A stretch of 8,288 nucleotides of DNA from Deinococcus sp. (GTDB lineage: Bacteria; Deinococcota; Deinococci; JACQHA01). The stretch lies in contig JACQHA010000307.1 in assembly GCA_016199255.1 (NCBI GenBank), forward strand, positions 1 to 8,288, given 5' to 3'. The translations under genes were made by a program, and so were the position numbers. The notes under the pieces were generated by a model. It did not search any database. It saw nothing but the letters and a program-made list of their open reading frames with translations, and was not told the DNA's origin. Of this stretch, positions 1 to 5,421 are shown one piece after another (position 1 is the first letter of the stretch; every line of letters begins with the position of its first letter).

Positions 1-50
1 CCACAAAGGAAGTGTATCATGCAGGGATACTCAAGAGCAAGGAGGTGAGG

Positions 51-99
51 GCGCCATTCCTCCCACGCTGGAAAGCGTGGGTTTCCTGGCGCAATTTCT
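51..99 (+). mobile_element. Probable right end of an IS200/IS605-family element (hairpin only)
   Basis: Two nested inverted repeats form an imperfect hairpin. The outer arms are GCGCCA (51-56) and TGGCGC (87-92). The inner arms are CCCACGCT (62-69) and AGCGTGGG (74-81), closing a GGAA tetraloop. This two-tier shape, with a T-rich/C-rich side bulge and a short AATTTCTAT-like tail, is what I know from right ends downstream of tnpB in IS200/IS605 and IS1341-type elements. The transposase/TnpB body would lie to the left, outside the window. No TnpB C-terminus can be recognised in the 50 bases that remain, so this could be a bare or decayed end. The exact boundary is uncertain, somewhere between 92 and about 102. 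Confidence 0.6.
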
Positions 100-948
100 A
101 TGAAAAGGACCTGGGTGGGGTTATTGCTCACCGCCTTACTCTCTCTGCCAGCCGAAGCCCAAGTGATCTTCGGGCGGCCCTCGGAAACTCGCTCCAGCTC
201 CAGCCTGAGCCGCTCCAGCAGCTCCAGCCGCTCGGCGCTCTCTTCCCGTCTGAGCCGCAGCACCAGCCGCACTAGCCGGGTGCGGGAGCTGGAGGTCATT
301 GATGACCTCACCGACGATGACGGCATCCGCCGCCGCAACTGCGCCCTGGATGACCGCAACCGCATCCTCTGCGCGGACGATGTCACCGTCAACGTCGACG
401 GCCAGCTCTTCCGGGCCACCTTCGACAACGAGCCTATCATCGCCGCCATTCAGGTGGACGATGTCATCGATGCAGACGGCTTCACCCGCACCGACTGCCT
501 GGAAGACGAAGATGGCACCCTCTTCTGCGCCGCGCCACGCTCCACTAGCAGCTCCTCCCGCTCCTCTACCCGCCGTCTCAGCTCCACATCAGCTTCTCTC
601 TCCCGCTCCACCCGCGGTCTCAGTTCCCGCACCAGCACAGGCAGCAGCAGCCGCCTCTCCAGCTCTCGCTCCTCTAGCCGCCGCCTCAGTTCTAGCTCAT
701 CTCCCCTCTTCCGCACCACTCGCAGCCCGGGCTCCAGCAGCCGCTCCTCCAGCTCTTCCACTCGCCGCCTCGGCTCCACGTCATCTTCACTGTCTAGGTC
801 TACCAGCAGCCTGAGCTCCCGCACCAGCGTAGGCTCCCGCAGCCGCCTCTCCAGCTCCTCCCGTTCCACTAGCGACCCACGCTCCCGCCTAGGGGTGGGG
901 CCGCTAGCCAGCGGCAGCCGTAGCCGGATCTCTAGCCGCCGCAGGTAA
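100..948 (+). CDS. Exported Ser/Arg-rich low-complexity protein with duplicated Cys-pair module
   Basis: I do not recognise a named family. The 282-residue product starts with a convincing Sec signal peptide (MKRTW, then a Leu-rich core at about 6-16, then PAEA|Q, cleavage near 20). Residues 31-60 are Ser/Arg-rich. Residues 61-145 are a compact acidic part containing two copies of a D-rich module with a C-x9-C pair (Cys 81/91 and 133/143). Residues 147-282 are almost entirely Ser, Arg, Thr and Leu, with an internal 64-residue duplication. The protein is therefore exported, strongly basic in its tails and acidic in its centre. Possible roles include binding polyanions or surface polymers, but that is a guess. 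ATG 100 is chosen because it gives the charged n-region of the signal peptide. No Shine-Dalgarno precedes it, because a mobile-element hairpin ends a few bases upstream. GTG 115 has AAGGA in front of it but loses the positive n-region. The other frames are also open across this gene because of its repetitive codons. I prefer this frame for its signal peptide, Cys modules and GC-rich third positions. Confidence 0.8.
   Translation: MKRTWVGLLLTALLSLPAEAQVIFGRPSETRSSSSLSRSSSSSRSALSSRLSRSTSRTSRVRELEVIDDLTDDDGIRRRNCALDDRNRILCADDVTVNVDGQLFRATFDNEPIIAAIQVDDVIDADGFTRTDCLEDEDGTLFCAAPRSTSSSSRSSTRRLSSTSASLSRSTRGLSSRTSTGSSSRLSSSRSSSRRLSSSSSPLFRTTRSPGSSSRSSSSSTRRLGSTSSSLSRSTSSLSSRTSVGSRSRLSSSSRSTSDPRSRLGVGPLASGSRSRISSRRR
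298..531 (+). repeat. Internal duplication: two D-rich C-x9-C modules, 52 residues apart
   Basis: Residues 67-92 (bases 298-375) and 119-144 (bases 454-531) of the Ser/Arg-rich protein align without gaps at an offset of 52 residues. Shared positions include the leading DD, a later D and D-G, an Arg or Thr stretch, the first Cys, an acidic run and the closing Cys-Ala. The D-x-D-G core recalls calcium-binding loops but lacks the first ligand of a canonical EF-hand or dockerin loop, so calcium binding is not claimed. The two Cys of each module would be expected to form a disulfide after export. Confidence 0.7.
568..861 (+). repeat. Internal 64-residue (192-bp) Ser/Arg duplication
   Basis: Residues 157-190 (bases 568-669) and 221-254 (bases 760-861) are near-copies at an offset of 64 residues. 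Both carry, in order, TRRL, a Ser/Thr run, SLSRST, LSSRTS, a Gly and SRLSSS. The DNA copies differ at many synonymous sites (for example AGC versus TCC for Ser), so the duplication is not recent or the protein repeat is being kept by selection. Confidence 0.75.
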
Positions 949-949
949 C

Positions 950-977
950 ACCCTGCAGGGCCAGGGTTGGGTTTTTT
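950..977 (+). terminator. Possible weak intrinsic terminator after the Ser/Arg-rich gene
   Basis: Just after the TAA stop, ACCCTG (950-955) can pair with CAGGGT (962-967) around a six-base loop. A run of six T follows at 972-977. Four bases (TGGG) separate stem and T-run and the stem is only six pairs, so termination may be inefficient. It sits between this gene and the convergent minus-strand cluster. Confidence 0.45.
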
Positions 978-982
978 CGGAT

Positions 983-1216
983 TCAACGAGCTAGGCGCTT
1001 CACCGGGCCACTGAGCACCATGCACACTGTGAACCCTATGGCCGGTGCCGTCAGGGCCGAGAGTTCCACTGCAGGCTGGGCAGGAGCAGCGCCAGCAGCA
1101 ATACCAGGGGTGAGAGCAGCAGGGGCATTAGGGCCGGCAGCAGACACCGCAGCCACCACCAGCACCGCGCTCACCAGCACCAAGATCATGGTCCGCTTCT
1201 GCCACTGCTGCCACAT
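983..1216 (-). pseudogene. Small membrane protein gene, apparently frameshifted
   Basis: Read on the minus strand, ATG 1216 is preceded by GGGAGGAGGG with nine bases of spacing, one of the best ribosome binding sites in the window. The frame begins with a polar N-terminus (MWQQWQKRT) followed by a Val/Ala/Leu transmembrane or signal segment, with almost all third positions G or C. Around 1140-1150 the coding character changes. The same frame becomes Ala/Pro/Gly-rich with mostly T-ending codons and stops at 983 (77 residues). The frame shifted by +1 becomes Leu-rich, with mostly G/C third positions, forms a second hydrophobic segment and stops at 1051. The most economical reading is a two-helix membrane protein of about 55 residues interrupted by one extra base, either real decay or a read error. 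It lies two bases after the stop of the preceding small frame, in an apparent operon with the SprT-like gene. Function unknown. Confidence 0.45.
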
Positions 1217-1218
1217 GC

Positions 1219-1371
1219 TCAACCACCCTCCTCCCTACCGCCTGTCACCAGGCGTCGTTCTCTGTACCCATTAATGCCCAGGGCGGGTAAGAGTTCGTTA
1301 AGCCAGTGGTTAAAACGGTTAAGACGGCGGGACGAGACGCGGCCGCTTCTGGCGGGCGGGCCGAAGGCCAT
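1219..1371 (-). CDS. Possible small basic protein between sprT-like gene and membrane ORF
   Basis: On the minus strand an open frame of 50 residues starts at ATG 1371; an in-frame ATG at 1398 would give 59 residues. It ends with TGA at 1221-1219, two bases before the ATG of the next small gene, whose Shine-Dalgarno lies inside the last codons of this frame. Such tight spacing is typical of translational coupling. The middle (RRLNRFNHWLNELL, about residues 15-28) looks like an amphipathic helix, and the tail is Gly/Glu/Arg-rich. No Shine-Dalgarno is well placed for either start, and I recognise no family. The upstream start lies only eight bases after the SprT-like stop, which supports an operon. 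It could also be a chance frame in a gap. Confidence 0.3.
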   Translation of the reverse strand: MAFGPPARSGRVSSRRLNRFNHWLNELLPALGINGYRERRLVTGGREEGG

Positions 1372-1406
1372 AGTGACGCCCGCGCTCCCAGCAGACATGC
1401 AATGGG

Positions 1407-1955
1407 CTAGCGGCGCTGGTAGGGCGCGCCGTTGCGGTTTACCAACCCGGCAAACACCATCTGGAAACGAGGGTCAAAACGCTGCGGCTGACAGCGGCCA
1501 CAAGAGTAGCGGCGCTTGACGGCGCTAATGGCCCGCGCCCCACAGCGGCGGCAGCGGAACAGGAAGTAAGGCCGCCGCCGGGGGGCCCGCCGGTAGCAGT
1601 GATAGACCAGCTCTTTATTGCCCACCGGGGAGTGGGCGCCTAGATCGCGCAGCTCCAGCAGCTTGGCCTTGAACTCGTCGGTGTGGCCCCAGGGCCGCCG
1701 CAGCGCCGCCAGCCAGGCATGAGTCATTTCGTGCAGCAAAGTGTCCCTGACGCGCCGCCGGTCACCTCCCAGGAGCACCGGCGACAGCCTGATGATCTGC
1801 AGGCCAGGGTAACAGATGCCGGCGCGGCTGGTCATGCGGCGGGAGCCGTACTCCACCCCATAGGGGGGAATGATCCCGCCGAAGTACGCCGCATTGTACT
1901 CGGCAAAAAGCCTCTGCAGCTGTCCGGGACTGTAACCAATCGTCTGGCGCGCCAT
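1407..1955 (-). CDS. SprT-like zinc metalloprotease-fold protein with C-terminal zinc ribbon
   Basis: The 182-residue product has the SprT/SprTN hallmark HExxH at 75-79 (HEMTH, followed by AW) and a third histidine at 91 in a WGHTDEFK context. Together these are the expected zinc ligands, with Glu76 catalytic. A zinc ribbon follows: Cys135/Cys138 and Cys152/Cys155. The N-terminal part (YFGGIIPP at 24-31, then GxxxYP and IRLSP) matches the usual SprT start and core strands. Length and domain order are typical of bacterial SprT-like proteins, which are cytoplasmic. Eukaryotic relatives (Spartan, Wss1) cleave DNA-protein crosslinks, but the role of bacterial SprT is poorly established, so DNA repair here is inference. 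ATG 1955 is supported by AGGTGAGG four bases upstream. It heads a minus-strand cluster with two small frames behind it. Confidence 0.93.
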   Translation of the reverse strand: MARQTIGYSPGQLQRLFAEYNAAYFGGIIPPYGVEYGSRRMTSRAGICYPGLQIIRLSPVLLGGDRRRVRDTLLHEMTHAWLAALRRPWGHTDEFKAKLLELRDLGAHSPVGNKELVYHCYRRAPRRRPYFLFRCRRCGARAISAVKRRYSCGRCQPQRFDPRFQMVFAGLVNRNGAPYQRR

Positions 1956-2168
1956 AGATCCTCACCTGAAGTGCACCCTGTCTGCACAAGGTACCACACC
2001 GAGGGTTTTGCCCTTTGTTCCATTCCCGGCCCAAGTGATCAGGCCCGAGAGCATGATGATACCTCGACTGAGGCCACAAGCGCTAGAACCCCCATGGGAG
2101 ACGCGGTTTGTGCTCATGAGTGAGCGAGGATATAGCAAGATTCCTTATATCTTTTGATTCAAATTATC

Positions 2169-2211
2169 TATAACATCGGTACTCTGGTGAAAACCGGCCA
2201 ATCGACTACAC
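2169..2211 (+). promoter_or_regulatory. Candidate promoter region for the M20 hydrolase gene; possible leaderless start
   Basis: Two -10-like boxes precede the hydrolase: TATAAC at 2169-2174 and TACACT at 2206-2211. The second ends seven bases before the ATG, the distance expected if transcription begins at the A of ATG (2219), giving a leaderless message. This fits the lack of a usable Shine-Dalgarno: AGGGG sits only one base before the ATG. No good -35 box is seen for either. The wider gap 1956-2218 contains an AT-rich patch (about 2125-2190) that contrasts with the rest of the window. It probably also holds the divergent promoter of the SprT-like gene; an extended -10, TGCTATATC, reads on the minus strand near 2129-2137. 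Confidence 0.35.
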
Positions 2212-2218
2212 TAGGGGC

Positions 2219-3460
2219 ATGAGCCAGCAAGCACTGGTAGTGGACGGCCGGCGGCTGCAGCAGAGGCTGGAGGAGCTGGCCAGGATTGGCGCCACTGCGG
2301 GCGGCGGTGTGACCCGATTAGCCCTGAGCGACCAGGACAAAGCGGGCCGCGATCTCTTCTGCTCCTGGCTGCGCGCCGCCGGGCTAGCGGTGAGCGTGGA
2401 CGCCATGGGCAATATCTTTGGCCGGCGGCCAGGGACTGATCCCCAGGCACCGCCGGTGCTGAGCGGCTCGCACCTGGACACCCAGCCTCAAGGCGGGCGC
2501 TTGGATGGGGCGCTGGGGGTCATGGCGGCGCTAGAGGTGGCGGGCAGCCTCAATGACCACCGTATCCGCACCCGCCGCCCCATTGAGGTAGTGGCCTGGA
2601 CCAATGAGGAGGGAACACGCTTTTCGCCAGGCACTATAGGCAGCGGCGTGTTCAGCGGGGTCTACGACCTGGACTTTGCCTATAGCCGCACTGACCGGGA
2701 GGGACGCACTCAGGGCGCGGAGCTCAAGCGCATTGGCTACCAGGGCCCAGTGCCCTGCCGGCCCCGGCCCCTGACGGCGTATATAGAGCTGCATATTGAG
2801 CAAGGGCCGGTGCTGGAGGCAAACCACAACCAGATCGGCGCCGTCACTGGCGTAGTGGGGATCAACTGGCTTAAGGTCACGGTGAATGGCGAAGCCAACC
2901 ACGCCGGCACCACGCCCATGCACTTGCGGCACGATCCTCTAGTGGCGGCAGCGGCTATGGTGAGCGCCGCCCGCCACACGGCTACTACCCTGGGCCACTC
3001 GCTAGTGGCCACCGTGGGGCGGCTGGAGGTACAACCTAACTCCACCAACGTGATCCCCCGCCAGGTCCTATTCACCATTGACCTGCGCGGGCCCGGGGAC
3101 CAGCTGATTAAGGTAGCCCGGGAGCAGCTAGAGCTGGCCATGGCCCAGGCTGCCCAGAGCGAAGGGGTGAGCGTGCAAATCGAGCCGCTCTATGAGGTGG
3201 CTGCGGTGCAGTTCAGCCTGCAGTGCATCACTACTGTGGAACAGGCCGCCGCCCGGTTCGGCTACACCCAGCAGCGCATTATGAGCGGCGCCGGCCATGA
3301 CGCCCAGTACCTGAGCCGGCTCTGCCCCACGGGCATGATTTTTGTGCCCAGCAAAGGCGGCAAGAGCCACACCGAGACAGAGGATACCGACTGGGACGAC
3401 ATCACCCGCGGCGGCAACGTGCTGCTGCACACCTTGCTAGATCTGGCCGGGACAGCCTGA
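2219..3460 (+). CDS. M20-family zinc amidohydrolase (N-carbamoyl-L-amino acid hydrolase / allantoate amidohydrolase type)
   Basis: This 413-residue cytoplasmic enzyme belongs to the hydantoinase/carbamoylase branch of M20 peptidases. These hydrolyse N-carbamoyl-L-amino acids, allantoate or ureidoglycolate-type substrates, releasing ammonia and CO2 or a free amino acid. Motifs in order: GSHLDTQPQGGRLDG at 83-97 (metal ligands His85 and Asp96), NEEGTRF at 129-135 (catalytic/metal Glu130-131), ELHIEQGP at 190-197 (His192 ligand), NHAGTTPM at 227-234 (dimerisation-domain His228), the Arg290 strand, GAGHDA at 357-362 and FVPSxGGxSHxE near the end (His384 ligand). All key residues are present and the length is normal. 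The inserted dimerisation domain spans about 213-330. The exact substrate cannot be told from sequence by eye. No hydantoinase, allantoinase or transporter gene lies next to it, so it appears to stand alone. ATG 2219 is chosen because it starts at the expected N-terminus and follows a -10 box at leaderless distance. Confidence 0.93.
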   Translation: MSQQALVVDGRRLQQRLEELARIGATAGGGVTRLALSDQDKAGRDLFCSWLRAAGLAVSVDAMGNIFGRRPGTDPQAPPVLSGSHLDTQPQGGRLDGALGVMAALEVAGSLNDHRIRTRRPIEVVAWTNEEGTRFSPGTIGSGVFSGVYDLDFAYSRTDREGRTQGAELKRIGYQGPVPCRPRPLTAYIELHIEQGPVLEANHNQIGAVTGVVGINWLKVTVNGEANHAGTTPMHLRHDPLVAAAAMVSAARHTATTLGHSLVATVGRLEVQPNSTNVIPRQVLFTIDLRGPGDQLIKVAREQLELAMAQAAQSEGVSVQIEPLYEVAAVQFSLQCITTVEQAAARFGYTQQRIMSGAGHDAQYLSRLCPTGMIFVPSKGGKSHTETEDTDWDDITRGGNVLLHTLLDLAGTA

Positions 3461-3498
3461 TCCCATTTCGCCCAGTGGCGCGGCGCTGAAAAGTACGC

Positions 3499-3553
3499 TA
3501 GTATATTCCACCGTAAGAGGCAAGCCAGCACGCGCACACGGCAGCTTGTGCTG
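3499..3553 (+). promoter_or_regulatory. Candidate -10 and leader hairpin before the membrane-protein gene
   Basis: The 109-base gap after the hydrolase contains a TAGTAT -10-like box at 3499-3504, without a clear -35. Downstream, CAGCAC (3526-3531) can pair with GTGCTG (3548-3553). Alternatively GCACA (3534-3538) can pair with TGTGC (3547-3551). The two pairings share bases and exclude each other. They sit just upstream of the Shine-Dalgarno (GGAAAGGGG). A regulatory role is only a possibility. Confidence 0.25.
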
Positions 3554-3569
3554 TCGGAAAGGGGAAGTG

Positions 3570-4182
3570 ATGGGCAAAGACACGACACTCTACAAGATTG
3601 GTGGGGGCTGTGCCATCGTAGGTGCCATTGTCGTCGCCATTGCGCTGCTTATGCACCCAGCCGAAGGCGGGACTCCCGAAGAAGCTCTCAGGATGATTGC
3701 CAACCATAACTCATATGGCAGCGTCCACTGGGCCGTGGTAGTTGGGGACTTCCTTATCATTGCAGCAGCCCTGGCGCTGTATCGGGCGCTGACCGCTGAG
3801 CGGGAGTGTGGCTTCGCCTTTTACGCCACAGCCGCTATGGTGGGCGGTAAGCTGCTAGGCACTGGCGCCACAGTGTTGCTGGAAGCCACCTCTTCACCGG
3901 CCTATGCCCGGGCCTACCAGCAGGCGGCCGATGCCACTGCCAAAGCGGCAGTGGCGCAGGCCTACGCTCCGCTCTACGCCTACAGCCAGCAAGGTCTTCG
4001 CCAGCTGGCTGGGCTGGGCTGCGTTGGTGGTGGGCGTTGTAGGCCTCATCACCCTGTGGGCTAACATCGAGGTGATCCAGATGATCGCCGATTACGCCCT
4101 GCTGCTCTGGTTCCTCATTGTTGGGGTGCGGCTGCTGGGCTTCCCAGCCACCACCCCAGCGCCCTCAGCGGCGCCAGCGTAG
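3570..4182 (+). pseudogene. Multi-pass membrane protein gene broken by a +1 frameshift
   Basis: ATG 3570 (MGKDTTLY) follows GGAAAGGGG with five bases of spacing. The first frame encodes three hydrophobic segments: about residues 9-29 (GGGCAIVGAIVV onward), 54-74 (HWAVVVGDFLIIAA onward) and 86-108 (FYATAAMVGGKLLG onward). A short Ala/Tyr-rich segment follows. This frame then turns into a Gly/His/Pro-rich tail and stops at 4064. The frame one base ahead carries on as a typical membrane protein (FASWLGWAALVVGVVGLITLW, then IADYALLLWFLIVGVRLLGF) and stops at 4182. Joining the frames between about 3984 and 3998 gives a five-helix protein of about 203 residues. It recalls small integral membrane proteins of the DUF4386 kind, but I cannot assign a family. 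One extra base in the AGCCAGCAAGG stretch explains the break. It may be real inactivation, programmed frameshifting or a sequencing error; no slippery run or stimulatory structure is obvious. A terminator follows. Confidence 0.75.
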
Positions 4183-4207
4183 CCACTCCCAGCCAGCCCA
4201 GGACCGA

Positions 4208-4236
4208 GGGCCGGGCCCCATGACCCGGCCCTTATT
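4208..4236 (+). terminator. Intrinsic terminator after the membrane-protein gene
   Basis: A perfect eight-pair GC stem, GGGCCGGG (4208-4215) with CCCGGCCC (4224-4231), encloses an eight-base loop and is followed by TTATT. It lies 26 bases after the TAG at 4180-4182 and separates this gene from the propeller gene. Confidence 0.65.
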
Positions 4237-4291
4237 CACTCCCCTACCTCACAGCCAGGCAATGGGGTAGGATGAGCGGCGTGTCGCCACC

Positions 4292-4314
4292 CCCGCCGGC
4301 GCGGTCCCGGCGGG
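4292..4314 (+). promoter_or_regulatory. GC-rich hairpin in the leader of the propeller gene
   Basis: CCCGCCGG (4292-4299) pairs perfectly with CCGGCGGG (4307-4314) around a seven-base loop. It ends 15 bases before the Shine-Dalgarno GGAGG at 4330-4334. With no T-run it is not an intrinsic terminator; it could stabilise the leader or modulate initiation. If translation instead began at ATG 4272 this stretch would be coding. Confidence 0.35.
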
Positions 4315-4340
4315 CCGGGTGGGCCGTACGGAGGTTCGCC

Positions 4341-5258
4341 GTGATCAGAAGGTCTCTTCTATGGCTACTTCTACTCTTAGCAACTTTTGGCCTGGCCCAG
4401 GTCGTGGAGGGCAAGATCACCCTCCTTGATCCCTTCCCAGACAACCAGGTCACTGAGGAAAGCTGGGCTGCCTGGTCACCTGATGGCGAGACCTTGCTTT
4501 TCGAGTCCAACCGGGGAGGCAACTTCAACCTGTGGCTCAAGACTGGCGACCAGGAACCACGCCAAATTACCGATCATCCAGGCTACGATGGCCGCGGCAC
4601 CTGGTCACCTGATGGGCAGCGCATCGCTTTTTTGTCAGACCGCTCGGGCAATATTGGCATCTGGATCCTGGAAATCGAGAGCGGCAATGTCACCCCCTTG
4701 GTAGTAGACTGGCCGGGCCTGAGCGTTACCCCCTGCGCCCCCTCCTGGTCGCCCCAGCACCGGATTGCCTTTGAAGCGATCCGCAACAACAACTTGGACA
4801 TCTTCACTGTGGCCGAGGACGGCTCGGACCTGGAACGCCTCACTGACTCTCCTGGTTCTGACGGCTACCCAGAGTACTCGCCTGACGGCAACTTGATCGC
4901 CTTCGATTCGAACCGCACCGGGGAATTTGGCATCTGGATCATGAACGCCGATGGCTCAGAGCACTACCAGATCACCTTTGACGGCGACGATGGCTTTCCC
5001 ACCTGGCATCCTTCTGGCCGCTGGCTGGCGTTCCAGTCGAACCGGGCCGGTGACCCGGACATCTGGATGGTGAACGCCGATGGCACCGGCCTGCGGCAGC
5101 TCACCTCCAACCCAGCGAACGACATTCACGCCACCTTCACCCGCGACGGCCGCTTCCTGGCCTTTATCTCCCGGCGCGTAGAGGGCATCCATCACATCTT
5201 CCTGCTGGACCTATCTACCGTGCCGGGGCTGGAGACCATAGCCGTGTCAGGCGGCTAA
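4341..5258 (+). CDS. Exported TolB/PD40-type six-bladed beta-propeller protein
   Basis: Starting at GTG 4341 the product has 305 residues. Residues 1-19 are a signal peptide (VIRRS, then a run of Leu, then FGLA|Q). Six PD40/WD40-like repeats follow, each with a W/F-SPDG-x-x-(I/L)AF core and a later IW or IF strand: about 41-68, 85-112, 132-158, 177-203, 219-245 and 263-290. The third is degenerate (SPQHRIAF) and the sixth has TRDG. Six blades would close a TolB-like propeller, but the N-terminal TolB domain is absent, so this is not a true TolB/Pal-system protein. It is likely a periplasmic or extracellular scaffold or sensor. GTG 4341 is preferred over ATG 4272 because GGAGG lies six bases before it, and because the extra 23 residues of the longer form are Pro/Arg-rich and would bury the signal peptide. 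A terminator lies upstream, so it probably has its own promoter. Confidence 0.88.
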   Translation: MIRRSLLWLLLLLATFGLAQVVEGKITLLDPFPDNQVTEESWAAWSPDGETLLFESNRGGNFNLWLKTGDQEPRQITDHPGYDGRGTWSPDGQRIAFLSDRSGNIGIWILEIESGNVTPLVVDWPGLSVTPCAPSWSPQHRIAFEAIRNNNLDIFTVAEDGSDLERLTDSPGSDGYPEYSPDGNLIAFDSNRTGEFGIWIMNADGSEHYQITFDGDDGFPTWHPSGRWLAFQSNRAGDPDIWMVNADGTGLRQLTSNPANDIHATFTRDGRFLAFISRRVEGIHHIFLLDLSTVPGLETIAVSGG

Positions 5259-5421
5259 TGGATGCGCTCGTAGTCTGGTAGGCACCACAAACTTTCTCCG
5301 TGACACTCTCTCCGCCATCGACATCAACCGTGCCGGTGGGGGATGGCCCTCTCAGTGTTGTGGGGCGGCGAGGTAAGGCTAGTATACCCCTCTGCGAGCC
5401 TGGTCGCGCCCCGGACTACAC

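Noticed and set aside
12..275. 87-residue plus-strand frame running through the mobile-element hairpin.
   Set aside because: It translates the hairpin itself and then the Ser/Arg-rich gene out of frame. It is the usual spurious frame over such element ends.
299..814. 171-residue Ala/Pro/Ser-rich plus-strand frame overlapping the Ser/Arg-rich gene.
   Set aside because: It is a low-complexity shadow of the same repeats, with no start signal and no signal peptide or recognisable domain.
450..1025. 191-residue minus-strand frame rich in Glu, Leu and Arg, opposite the Ser/Arg-rich gene.
   Set aside because: Its coiled-coil look is a by-product of reading Ser/Arg codon repeats backwards. It has no ribosome binding site and conflicts with the plus-strand signal peptide and Cys modules.
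1020..1519. Two plus-strand frames (1020-1274 and 1274-1519) opposite the small minus-strand genes and the end of the SprT-like gene.
   Set aside because: Neither has a ribosome binding site, and both overlap better-supported minus-strand coding. The second reads through the SprT-like zinc-ribbon region in antisense.
2040..2125. A possible tRNA-like stretch in the gap upstream of the SprT-like gene.
   Set aside because: No acceptor stem, anticodon arm or canonical T-loop can be drawn on either strand. Only a five-pair hairpin, GCTCA/TGAGC near 2112-2125, is present.
5259..5421. Convergent gap with a short open plus-strand frame (about 5281-5376) and a GTATAC-containing motif near 5380.
   Set aside because: The frame has no start signal or recognisable product. 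No hairpin with a T-run is seen for either flanking gene, so nothing is called here.
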